Positions 53,770 through 64,000 of a stretch of 64,000 bases of DNA are shown piece by piece (positions within the stretch are counted from its first letter, which is position 1; each line of letters starts with the position of its first letter). Below the pieces are notes generated by a model. It ran no database searches and was not told where the DNA came from. It saw only the letters and a program-made list of their open reading frames with translations. Location: NCBI GenBank assembly GCA_964036045.1, contig OZ038379.1, positions 70,400,719 through 70,464,718 of the forward strand, in the 5' to 3' direction. The position numbers and the translations under genes were made by a program. This stretch comes from Eutreptiella sp. 'Long Island Sound 2002' (taxonomy: Eukaryota; Euglenozoa; Euglenophyceae; Eutreptiales; Eutreptiaceae).

Positions 53770-55915
53770 CAAAGCACAGCACACAGAGCGAGCACACCGG
53801 TGTACAAGAGCCAAGCGGCCCAGGACACTGTACACGCAACACAACCCACCGAGCGGACGCACCGGTGAAGAGGAGCCAAGTGGCCCAGGACACCGCACAC
53901 GCAACACAACACACCGAGCGGGCACACCGGTGAACAGGAGCCAGGTGGCCCAGGACACCGCACACGCAAAACAACACACCGAGCGGGCACACCGGTGAAC
54001 AGGAGCCAAGTGGCCCGGGACACCGCACAAGCAAAGCAAAGGACGGAGCAGGCGCACCAGTGAACTGGAGCTAAGTGGCCCAGGACACTGTACACACAAC
54101 ACAACACACCGAGCGGGCACATCGGTGAACAGGAGCCAGGTGGCCCAGGACACCGCACACGCAAATCAACACACCGAGCGGGCACACCGGTGAACAGGAG
54201 CCAAGTGGCCCAGGACACCGCACGAACAAAGCACAGGACGGAGCGGGCGCACCGGTAAACGGGAGCCAAGTGGCCCAGGACACCGCACACGCAACACAAC
54301 ACACGGAGCTGCACACCGGTGAACAGGAGCCACGAGGCTGAGGACACCGCACACGCAAAACAACACACGGAGTGGGGACACCGATGACCAGGAGCCAAGG
54401 GGCCCAGGACGCCGCACACCCGCAGCAGCACACCGAGTGGGCGCACAGGTGAACAGGAGCCAAGTGGCCCAGGACATCGCACACACAACACAACGCACCG
54501 AGCGGGCGCACCGGTGAACAGGAGCCAGGTGGCCCAGGACACCGCATGCACAACACAACACACCGAGCGGGCTCACCGTTGAACAGGAGCCAAGTGGCCC
54601 AGGACACCGCACACGCAAAGCAACACACGAAGCGGGCACACCGTTGAACAGGAGCCAAGCGGCCCAGGACACCGCACAAGCAAAGCAACGGACGGAGCGG
54701 GCGCACCGGTGAACGAGCGCCAAGTGGCCCAGGACACCGTACACGCAACACAACACACCAAGTGGGCACACCGGTGAACAGGAGCCAGGGGGCCGAGGAC
54801 ACCGCACACGCAAAACAACACATCGAGCGGGCACACCGGTGAACAGGAGCCAAGTGGCCCAGGACACCGCACGAACAAAGCAAGAGACGGAGCGGGCACA
54901 CCGGTGAACGGCAGCCAAGTGGCCCAGGACACTGCACACGCAACAGAACACACTGAGCGGCACACCGGTGAATGAGGGCGCCGAGGCCCAGGACACCGCA
55001 CACGCAAAACAACACACCGAGCGGGCGCACAGGTGAACAGGAGCCAAGTGGCCCAGGACACCGCACACACAACACAACGCACCGAGCAGGCGCACCGGTG
55101 AACAGAAGCCAGGTGGCCCAGGACACCGCATGCACAACACAACACACCGAGCAGGCTCACCGGTGAACAGGAGCCAAGTGGCCCGGGACACCGCACAAGC
55201 AGCACAACCCATGGAGCGGGCACACCGGTGAACAGGAAGCCAAGTGGCCCAGGACTCCGCACACACTACAACACACCCAGCGGGTGCACCGCTGAACAGG
55301 AGCCAAGTGGCCCAGGACACCGCACACGTAACACAACACACGAGGCCGGCACACCGTTGAACAGGAGCCAAGTGGCCCAGGACTCCGCACACACTACAAC
55401 ACACCAAGCAGGCGCAACGAGGAACAGGAGCAAAGTGGCCCAGGACACCGCACACGAAACACAACACACCAAGCGGGCATACCGGTGAACAGGAGCCAAG
55501 TGGCCCAGGACACCGCACACGCAAAACAACACACCGAGCGGGCACACCGGTGAACAGGAGCCAAGTGGCCCAGGACACCGCACACGCAACACAACACACG
55601 GAGCGGGGACACTGGTGAACAGGAGCCAAGTGGCCCAGGACACCGCACACGCAAAGCAACACACCAAGCGGGCGCACCGGTGAACAAGAGCCAAGTGGCC
55701 CGGGACACCGCACACGCAACACAACACACCCAGCGGGCGCACCGGTGAACGGGAGCCAAGTGGCCCAGGACACGGCACACGCAACACAACACACCGAGCG
55801 AGGACGCCGGTGAACAGGAGCCAAGTAGCCCAGGACACCGCAGATGCAACACAGCAAACCGCGCGGGGACACCAGTGAACAGGAGCCAAGTGGCCCAGGA
55901 CACCGCACACACGTA
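53770..55915. repeat. 65-bp minisatellite, about 33 units
   Basis: Each unit has GAACAGGAGCCAAGTGGCCC, GGACACCGCACACGCAA and ACACACCGAGCGGGC. Positions of the TGGCCC core, 53,881, 53,946, 54,011, 54,076 and 54,141, are exactly 65 bp apart. Units vary by a few bases. GCCA-AG-TGGC in each unit is an inverted repeat and corresponds to the GCCAGGAGTGGC core of minisatellite A. Because 65 is not a multiple of three, a long frame passes through three successive translations of the unit. Confidence 0.92.
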
Positions 55916-56485
55916 GGGCGGCCGAGGGACAGGAAAGAACCAACACCGCATTGGTCGGACGCACTGGGGCGACCCAGCCGACCCACCGGGCCAGTGGCAG
56001 GAACGGTACTCCAAGGCCACTGGTCCGAGCCCGGCCAGGCTGCATCGGGGACCATGGCAAACGTCACCCAGAGCCATGGAAGCAACCGGTGACAGGCGAG
56101 CCGGTACACAGTCACGGAGGGGGTCGCCTGCCAAGCAGAGTGGCCCCGCAACTCAAGCCATAAGGCTGAGGCGGTCGTACCGTAGACTAGCGGGAGCAAT
56201 ACCCCTTCGGGTGAGAGATACTCCACACGGCTGGGCAGCCCCCAAAGCTGCCGCCCAAAGGAGGGGGCATGTGGCCCTACCCATGGACACATGTGGGAAC
56301 ACCCTCCCACCTGGGACACATGGACCGGGTGGCCGCGACAATGCCTTCCCAAGCACATGCGGGAGCAGCTCAAGAGGCACCTGACATAGGGCAGTGGGAG
56401 GGACAGGACGTCCCCTTGGTAAGACTTTCTTCCTGCGATGTCAAAGGAGGCATCCCGAGCTCCCGAAGATACCTACCTACCTACC

Positions 56486-56801
56486 TACCACCTCCCCGCC
56501 CACTTCCTCCGCATCCTCGCCCACCGCCTCTGGGACATCGTCATGGGGCAAACCCCCCTACCACCGAACCCCTACCACCCCCCTACCACCGCCCCCTCTA
56601 CAAAAAGGGGGACTGGGCCAACCCAGACAACTGGCGCCCCATAGTCTGTGCAGTCACGGAGGTCAAAATCATCTGGACCGTCCTCCTACGCCGCATCCGC
56701 CCCCACCTGCACCCCCACATACCCGCTAGCCTCTGGGGGGCCATCCCAGGCCGGTCCCCACACGACGCCATCGTCCTCCAGGACACCATCGCCGACATGG
56801 A
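56486..56801 (+). repeat. Right copy of the 311-bp duplication flanking block B
   Basis: Partner of 52,967-53,277. It is entered directly from a CTAC repeat and continues without a break into the rest of RT. Confidence 0.85.
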
Positions 56802-57960
56802 CCCGGTAGACCTCAATCATCGCCTCCCTCGACGTCAAGAGAGCCTTCCTGAACACCCCCTGGCTTCCTCCTGGAGGCGGTGTGGAAAGGCCTGGGCCTC
56901 CCCTTCTACAACTTCGCCTCTGGCTACATCCGCACCCGCAACTACACGGTCCGCACTGGAGCAGGCCTCAGCCCCTTCCTGGAGCCAGGCAGCGGGGTCC
57001 CCGAAAGGGGAGCAGAGGGCCCGTTCCTGTACCTCCTCGTGACGCTCCCCCTGGCCCTCACAATCGAGCATGATTACCCTGCCTACGCACCCTACCCCTC
57101 CTCTCCCCTCACAGTCGCACACACCCCACACCCCAGACCCCGTACCAACGGTCACCCAACAGGCCAACGACTTACTGGACCTGACCATCTCCTACCTCTC
57201 CCACAACAACCTCATCGTCCACCCGACAAAGTAAGTGGCCATGATCAAGGGGTCTGCCACACCCCCCATCCTAGGGCCACAAGGACCCCCCATGCAAGTC
57301 GTGACGACCACCGACGACCTGGGGGTAATCCAGGCCTCAGACCCTGAAGACGCCACCCTCCCTCCCAAGTTGCAGTCACACCTCGCCCATCTCCCCACAT
57401 ATGCGTCCCCGACCACCAAGGCCCTCTCCCCGTCCCACCAGAGCCTGGCGTACTACCTCACCAGCGTCTTGAACGCCTCCATAGGCCTCCAGGCACTCCA
57501 CCTGACACACCCCCCCAACGCCCTCCAACCAGCCACACGCGCCGTGACCAAGGCATGGGCCGCACACGGGGGCTGGCCCACCGCCATACCCAACCGCGCC
57601 TTAGGAGGGGCATGGTCCCACTATGGGGACGCCATAGGGGACAAGGTGAAAGTGGCCTACACCAGACACACCGCCCTCCTCCTTCACCGCATGACCCACA
57701 ACCACTCGCCGGAAGTCCGCGAGGTCGCCACAATCCGCCTCAAAGCCGCAAAACGGGCCCGCAACACATGCCCACGCTGGATACTCCACCAGACGGACAT
57801 GCCCACCGACATGGACACGCGCCTGTGGAGCCCCCTGCAGCTTTTCATCCCATCCCCACACCGAGCCATACTCACCAACCACACGTGCCCGGAGGTAGGC
57901 CTTTGGCAGTCCTCTGCGGCGACCTCCACCATCACCCCAAGGGCATCATCCACACCATAG
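56802..57960 (+). pseudogene. LINE-2 reverse transcriptase, C-terminal half and thumb
   Basis: Motifs ASLDVKRAFLNTPW, GLPFYNFASGYIR and GVPERGAEGPFLYLLVT continue the RT. The expected YADD segment should follow, but the sequence reads PAYAPYPSSPLTV, so the catalytic Asp pair seems lost. ANDLLDLTISYLSHNN and HPTK, then a TAA, then VAMIKGS mark the next motif. 57,235-57,960 is a 241-codon frame of the thumb/connection region, with helices such as SLAYYLTSVLNASIG. Frameshifts separate the pieces. Confidence 0.72.
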
Positions 57961-60244
57961 ATCTAGTCGGGGCCGTCATCACCGTAGTATACGACACCCT
58001 CTCACAAATGCGGGTCCTTCACCACAGCAGAGCAAACCACACCCCCTTCCTACAAGTTCCCGAATGGCCGAAATACCGCCTCTTCCGCCAGTACCTCACG
58101 CAGAAGGCACGAGCAGCGGGCAACACTCTGCCAGGAAGCACAGACATGCGAGCAGCCTACGGAGACTTCCAAAAGCAACACCCCCGACCGATCCCAGCGA
58201 CACCACCCTACGCACCCAACGGCTCGACACACAAACCCGTCCCCCCGGTGACGGGCCCAGTCCCACCATCAACCCTACTACTGTCCCTGAAGCAAAACCC
58301 ACGCAGACCACCGTCATCCACCAGGGGGCAAAATGGCGCTTACCGAAGCACCACATCACGGCCCGAGACCTATTAAAGGTCCCTCATGACTCCCAGAGCA
58401 TGCCACGCACATGTTGGGCCTGTGACCCTAAGGCACCAACCACGCCATGGCCCGTATTGCACCTCATAGCACACCACCACACCCACCCAACAACCCGCCT
58501 ACCACCAGAGGCCTACGCATGGGTAGCCCCCTGGTTCCACCGCATCGACGCGAACCCCACGGTAGCGTGGAACCCCGACCACACACCCCAATGGCTCTTC
58601 ACCACTACGCCCACCTGGCCCCGCCCCGACACGGCAGGGGTCGCCATCCGTTACAGCATATACGAACCAGGCAGAACGGGCAAGCACGATCCGCTCCACC
58701 ACTCCTGCCACACACCAGAGCACCAAACACAAACCCTCATATGCCATGACCTAAATGCAGACACAGCCTACATCCTCCACTACATCTACTCCTACCTCAC
58801 ACAAGGCCAGCCGGAACAGGGACTCATAGCCATGTCCCCCCAAGCTAAGCACGTCATCTTCAAAGGAATAGGGGTGTACGCCACCCCGGTCCTGCAGCCC
58901 AAAACCCCGGTGACCCACCTCACCACCAGATACGCCTACCTGCCCATGAACCCATGCCGCCTCCCACAACCATCACCGGCGGACCGGCTCTTCTTCACCG
59001 ACGCCTCGGGCGAATCCGCCCTCACACCCATCACCGGGGGGGCCACCCTGCAGCTAATTCACACCGGGGGACACTACCACATGGACCACCACACGAGCCA
59101 AACCACCTACGGGGCCTCCTCCCACGGAGAGCTGGGGGCCATGGCCGACGCCATCGCCGAAATTGCGGCCCACCTACCCGCCCACCTCCCGCACATTGTC
59201 CGCGTCTGGTTCGTGGTAGATGCCACTGTCAACACACACCTGCTCCTCCGCATAGCAAGGCAATCACTCCACAAAGCCACCGCGACGAGCCTCGGCACCC
59301 AGGCACTACTGCTCTGGAAAGCCCTTCGCAGCCTTCCCCCCTATGTCCAATTCCACATCGCGAAACAAGAGTCCCACACGCAACAATACGGAAATGGTAA
59401 GGTCGACAACCAGGCAGTACGGCAGCGCACAACGCACCCGCCAACCCTCCAGATCTCTGACCTCAGCCGAAACCACACACATCTCCAACGCATACCTCCC
59501 AAACCGGAGCCCCATCAGACCCCGGACTGGGTACCAGAGGACGCCCCCTTTTCCTCCCACAACCGAGTATACCACTACCCCAACCCCATCGGACATCTCG
59601 CCCGCGTGCTCGGCAACACGGACAGCCGGGCACAGATCCAGGAGCTCCAGGAGAAACTACAAATCCCCCTCTACCACTCAGCACTGCACCCAGCAAACGT
59701 CCCAGCCCACCTCCAAAAACGATGCATCCAGCTCCTCAGGCAGCAACTACCATTCCTCACCAGGGTCTCCAGATGGCTCGACTGCAAGCCCATCCACATC
59801 CCGGAAGAACACACCTGTTGCCCGTGCGACCACACCACCCCGGAGGACTGGGAACACTCCAAGAAATGCCCCCTCCATACAGGCGTGGACACGCTAGTGG
59901 GCTGGTCCCCGGCAGAAACCCCACGACAACACGAAGGCGGGCCAACCCACAGCCACGCACACCAGGCCACCGAACACCTCTTCAGGGATCCCCTAGTCAA
60001 GGAAGCCACCATGTGAGGGGCGGTGACACAGGCCCTACACCGACACCTCGCCAAACACACGGAAAGCCCCATAGAGGCAGCAGCGCACCTCCAGCTAGAA
60101 GCAGTCCGCAGAGCAGCGGCCCAAATGGTACACCGCAAACACCTCCTGTCAACACATGCGGAACAACTCACCGACCCCACCACCAAGGAACACATGCAGC
60201 GTCTCATCCATTACCATGCCCTGCATGACCCAGACGTCCACTAA
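57961..60244 (+). CDS. LINE-2 RNase H domain and C-terminal zinc motif
   Basis: Coding continues from 57,961 (GAVITVVYDTLSQMR) and after a frameshift near 58,250 enters a 650-codon frame from 58,064 to 60,016. RNase H residues: LFFTDASGES (Asp, about residue 310), SSHGELGAMADA (Glu), FVVDATVN (Asp) and KQESHTQQYGNGKVDNQA (His and Asp). Near the C-terminus HTCCPCDHTTPEDWEHSKKC forms a CCHC-like motif, as in LINE-1. A TGA at 60,014 (CGA-to-TGA compatible) is followed in frame by 75 more codons, to 60,244. Confidence 0.83.
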
Positions 60245-60439
60245 CCCACTCTGCGCCCCGCACAAGCTCCCCATCTCCATCCGCAGGCCTCCAAGACACC
60301 ACCAAAGCGCCCCAGAGCCCACCTCTCACCGAAGAAGCCACCCGGCACCGCATAGCCCGGCCGAGCCCAACCAGGGCCAACCATACGTTGACGTGGACGC
60401 GCAGGACCCCGGCAACCCACACAGCCCACCCCCCCCCGG

Positions 60440-61313
60440 ACCCGGGGCACCCCCCCCCTCACACCGACCACCATCCGCGACCCCGACCTCCTCCGAGCAA
60501 CCCTCCAAGGCAGGGCCCTGACGACTCCCCTTGGCTGGTACCGCCTACAAGAGGACTGGACCAAGCTCACCGTCAAAGCCCTCCGGGACCTGAGCACCTC
60601 AGGTAACCGCTTCACGAGGCCATCGTAGACCTCGTACTCTGGCGAGCCCGCCAACACACCCAGGGCCAGCACGTCTGGATCCCCCCCATCGAGTGGGGCC
60701 ACGCCCTGACTCACGACACCGAGACCAACGTCACACGTCGAGGGACCATACGCCTACGACAGGCCCCAGCGAAGAAGGACCACCCTGCAGACCCGAACCA
60801 CCCAGAGCAATGGGAACAGGCCACCGCACCAATCCGCACCACTGCCCTCCGCTCTGCGGGCCTCCGCACCCCAGACAACGACCTCCCTCCCCCACCTACA
60901 GACAATGACCACCCCCCGCCGGAGGTCTGGTGCGCAGTCCTCAAGCGCGGGCACTACTACGTGGTGGCCGCTACAGCTACGTCCCCCGGCCCGCAATGGC
61001 TCGTCAAAGGAACAGACACCATGCTCGCCCCAAGGGCCGCCCCAGCAGGGGCAGTAGGGGACCCCACCACCCCGCACAGGGTCCTCAGGGGCGTCCTCCA
61101 GCCGGGGGACAAGCCCCAAGCCCGCGCCCTGGCCAAAATCACCTCACGGAAAGCAGGCTACCACCTGGGACTGGCCATGCTCTGCCTGGACCACTGGATC
61201 CAGCGCTGCTGGCCATCCACGAGGACCGTGCCCTGGATTTGGGCCATCCCCACCGCCCACACACAAATCAGAGGGGGCCCGGACACGCGGCCACCCCCTT
61301 CCCTCGGACCATA
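60440..61313 (+). pseudogene. Possible peptidase-like domain after LINE-2 ORF2
   Basis: After a frameshift near 60,620, coding-like sequence includes LGWYRLQEDWTKLT, EAIVDLVLWRARQHT, HVWIPPIEWGHAL, then EVWCAVLKRGHYYVVAA and AGYHLGLAMLCLDHW. A pattern of 'helix, W-x-P-P-I, later x-GH-Y-x-V-V, later G-Y-x-x-G-x-x-x-L-C' is reminiscent of Ulp1/C48 cysteine peptidases, which occur in some transposable elements. The expected Asp-Cys-Gly is not intact (HLG here), so the match is only suggestive. It could instead be a host or transposon domain I do not know. Confidence 0.3.
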
Positions 61314-62819
61314 GCACCCCCTCACCTGCGGGTACCACGCCATCGACAGGGTCCTCAGCCGCGTGGGTCTTAGCCTAGAGCTAGCATACCCCCTTCCCAC
61401 CACTGACCAAGCGGTCCACCAGATACACAAGCTCGTCTGCGAAGTCCTAGCCGCGGCAGCAGAAGACAGCAAGCATCTCCTCCGAACCGCCCGGCCTACA
61501 ACTGACCTAGCAAGCGCGCCGCTGCGAGCGGACACATACACCGACACAGCACACCGCACCGCGCAATCCCCACCCATGCCCCTCCTCTCTCCCTGCTCAC
61601 CCGGAGACCCACACACGCCCACCATCGCGCGCAGCCCCGGGCCCTGCGACACGGGCGGCCCCCACCCGCCGTAACAACAGCACAACCCCGCCACGGACCC
61701 ACCTGCCGGACACCCCTCGCCACCCTCCACACTAGATAACCCGCACACACCCACCGAGGGGAGCCCCTGCCCTGCGGCACGCTAACCCCGCCCAGTGGCC
61801 CGCACATGCCCCCCGCGCACACCCCAGAAGACCCAGGCTCACCCCCCCCCCGGCCCCTGAATGCAGCCCACGCGAAGTGTTCACCCCCGCAGATGCCAAC
61901 CCACACAACCTCACACATTGCAGGACCCCGGCCCAGCCAAGCCCGGAAGGAGAAGACCGCAGCCCCGCACCTCCCTTCCGGACCACTGCCAACCAGATCG
62001 GCCCGCCGGGCTGCCAGGTCACGGCCGGGCCCCCTCGACCGCCCACTCCCAACCTACAGCCCGAGGACATGCCCTCCATCCTCCCCGCCGTGGCCGCAGC
62101 AGAAGCCGCCGCCCACAAACCTGAGACTGCCTGCATCACACCGCAACCCGCGTCGCCAAAAACCAGCACTTCCTCCTTGTCCTCATCCTCATCGACGTCC
62201 TCCACCTCATCCTCCGACCCCCCCCTCCCTGCCGACCTCATCCACAAGGCCACGCCTAAAACCAAAGGTGCGGCCACACGCCAGGCTTCCGGGGACCCCC
62301 TGACCCCCGCACAGGCGACTCAGGCGGCCGGGCAACACACTGGGAAGACCCCCAACCCGGCACCGGCGCCCTCACCCCTCCAGACCGGGGTACTCCTCAA
62401 CCTGGAACCGAACCCCAACCCCAAAGCCGACCCCAAACCCAAGCCGGCGCCCAAACGAACGCACACAACACCACAAACGCACTGACGCAAACCCAAGAGA
62501 CACCGCCCTAACCCAGACGCTAACCCAAACCAGGACCCCCCACCTGCCACAACCCACGCCCCGCTCCCACCAGCGGCCGCCAAACACGACCCCGTCCGAA
62601 ACCTCGTTAACATCCCCATCTCCAAGGGCCCGTCATCCTCTCCCCCACAAACAATCACCGCCGCTGGCCAGACCGACCCAGGGACGTGGGACCCCTCGAC
62701 CACAATCACCGTTAAGCCCGGCCCCCAACCCGCCCCCGCTGCCGACCAAACATTACAGCCCTAGGGACTGCGCACGATGCCCGACCCCCACCCCCACTAG
62801 GGCGACCTGAATATTAACA
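61314..62819 (+). other. C-rich 3' segment, no gene recognised
   Basis: The ORFs here are Pro/Ala/Thr-rich and reflect composition; the longest on the plus strand (61,877-62,485) has a Ser run and a KPKAD-type tail but no domain. It may be a 3' untranslated part of LINE-2. Confidence 0.3.
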
Positions 62820-63130
62820 AGGGGTCATAGGGCCACACCCGCAGCACCACCCCAACCACTACCAGCGCCACCACCACCAGCGGCCCCACCACCACCACCA
62901 CCAACACCACCCCAACCACTACTACTGCCCAACACCCTACCCCACCGGGCCACAACCCCCCCGTGCACGAGCAGCACCAGCGTATGAGATGGCGGCCACC
63001 GAGTGCTCCATCCCCATACCCCGGCTACCACCATGGGCCGCCTCCCCGTACCAGCCACCGTATCCCCCCGGCCACCACGTCCACCCCGAGGGGGCCCCCC
63101 GGGCCCAACCCCACCAGGCACAGTCACTCG
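62820..63130. repeat. CCA-rich low-complexity tract at the right end of the C-rich region
   Basis: Runs of ACC, CCA and CACCAC dominate 62,830-62,935. The strong C bias ends at about 63,130, after which composition is AT-rich; this is the likely right edge of LINE-2. Confidence 0.5.
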
Positions 63131-64000
63131 GCCTATACTGAAGAGATTCGGGGGAGGGCAACCTCCAAGCTTCCCTTGGCATGCACCACCCCAATCCCAT
63201 GAAATCCAAGACTTCCTCTTGAAACTCTTACTGATCTTCCATCAGTCTGGGTTTCTCCAAAGAATTCTGTGATCCTTGCCTCAGCCGAGGGACAATCTGG
63301 CGTCCTAGGCAAAGAGATGATGGTATATGTAGACAATACAAACATGTAGACAAGTAATATGTATATGTAACACTTCTATACTATAAAATAGCTTAGAAGA
63401 GAGGACGAAATGTTGGCGGCAGCGTGGCCGCCATCAGAAAAACTGACGGCTACGCGTCGCCGCGATCAGGATCTCCACTGAGATCCTGCCCAAACTGGGA
63501 CAAACAGTGGTTTTTGGGCGAAAAACAGTGAAATATAGTGATTTTTGAGTCAAAAACACTCATTTCGCGTGTCTCCCCCCAACGCATCGCGTAGCCGACA
63601 CGACGTGTTTCTGTCCCAATTCATACTATATATGAAGAGGGCCACTGTTGGGCCACACCCTGGGCGCTGGCTGATTCCTGGGATCGCCTCAAGATTTTTT
63701 AAAAAATCGTGAACGTGACCGATTTCGCAAAAATTGACCTTCGCGGAACGCCGCGAAAAAGGTCACGTTATATTCCTATATTTCTAAAAACGATAAATCA
63801 ATAAGAAAATTGATTAAAATCTTCAGAAATCGAGAAATAAAACTTCGATCTCGGGCTGCGTCGCGCAGGCGACGAAGGTCGGCGCCAGCCCAAAAAGGAC
63901 GAAAAATGACGATTTCTGGGGTATTTTACAGAAATTCCACAGAAATTGGGATGCCATAAGGCTGGGAATCAGCCCAGAAAAATTCCTGATGAGAAGAGCG
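63131..64000. other. AT-rich flank with nested palindromes, no gene recognised
   Basis: No convincing ORF beyond about 70 codons. Inverted repeats: CAGGATCT/AGATCCTG at 63,467-63,488; a 16-bp palindrome of a T run and an A run at 63,693-63,708; AACGTGACC/GGTCACGTT at 63,712-63,769 enclosing TTCGCGG/CCGCGAA at 63,740-63,757. Confidence 0.5.

Larger units (their letters stand above)
53278..56485 (+). mobile_element. GC-rich minisatellite block B inside LINE-2 RT
   Basis: 3.2 kb of unrelated sequence divides the RT between two copies of a 311-bp RT segment. It contains a GC-rich lead (53,278-53,580), a short 62-bp repeat (53,581-53,720), a large 65-bp minisatellite (53,770-55,915), a unique part, a section resembling 24,265-24,400 of block A, and a terminal ACCTACCTACC run right at the edge. 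No protein domain is visible. Long minus-strand ORFs, up to 735 codons, are a by-product of the repeat. Confidence 0.6.
45152..63130 (+). mobile_element. LINE-2: very C-rich multi-ORF non-LTR retrotransposon
   Basis: Plus-strand frames give at least three tandem ORFs, then endonuclease, RT, RNase H and a zinc motif. The region may begin at 31,872 on the other side of Gypsy-3. If the Asn/Thr repeat region and the 3' segment belong to it, the element is far larger than ordinary LINEs. Block B splits RT at 53,278-56,485. No target-site duplication could be matched between about 31,872 and 63,130, so the ends are uncertain. Most domains are fragmented by frameshifts. Confidence 0.7.

Noticed and set aside
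53770-55915. CRISPR-like array
   Set aside because: Units are continuous tandem copies without unique spacers, and the context is eukaryotic retroelements.
54166-56373. 735-codon minus-strand ORF, Cys/Leu-rich, looks like a membrane protein
   Set aside because: It is the translation of the 65-bp minisatellite and flanks; stops are absent only because the unit lacks them in minus frames.

Overview
The window looks like nuclear DNA of a eukaryote, most likely an alga or other protist. There are no bacterial-style operons. Almost everything recognisable is a retrotransposon, and most elements are nested and decayed. Two LINE-type elements with RNase H lie on the plus strand. Three chromodomain-bearing Ty3/gypsy elements (chromoviruses) lie on the minus strand. 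Composition swings between ordinary or AT-rich DNA and very C-rich blocks. The species cannot be named from the sequence, and no intact host gene was recognised.

Layout. 1-6,800: mostly non-coding, with a few charged ORF fragments, a palindrome family (core GCGAGGCCTCGC) and a 184-bp tandem repeat. 6,816-7,993: a G-rich block bounded by a 14-bp direct repeat. 8,022-13,663 continuing at 21,661-22,341: Gypsy-1 (minus), split by LINE-1 (13,664-21,643, plus), which has a 17-bp target-site duplication. 22,342-24,530: GC-rich minisatellite block A. 24,531-25,565: a second copy of the Gypsy-1 protease/linker segment. 27,053-28,762: a segment bounded by inverted repeats and carrying four of the palindromes. 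28,763-31,871: Gypsy-2 (minus), cut off inside its reverse transcriptase. 31,872-33,812 and 45,152-about 63,130: the C-rich LINE-2 region (plus), interrupted by Gypsy-3 (33,813-45,151, minus). Gypsy-3 is structurally complete, with two 786-bp LTRs, primer-binding site, gag, protease, RT, RNase H, integrase and chromodomain. LINE-2 is itself interrupted by minisatellite block B (53,278-56,485).

How it fits together. The nesting gives an order of events: Gypsy-1 is older than LINE-1 and block A, LINE-2 is older than Gypsy-3 and block B. Every element is broken by stops and frameshifts. Many of the breaks are CGA-to-TGA changes or Asp-to-Asn changes at CpG sites, as expected from cytosine methylation and deamination. 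The most unusual signal is that blocks A and B look related. Both carry 62-65-bp repeats with a GCCA(n)TGGC core, both end in CCTA repeats, and both sit between long direct duplications (about 960 and 310 bp) of the element they interrupt. This may be an undescribed kind of mobile minisatellite, or the trace of a rearrangement mechanism.
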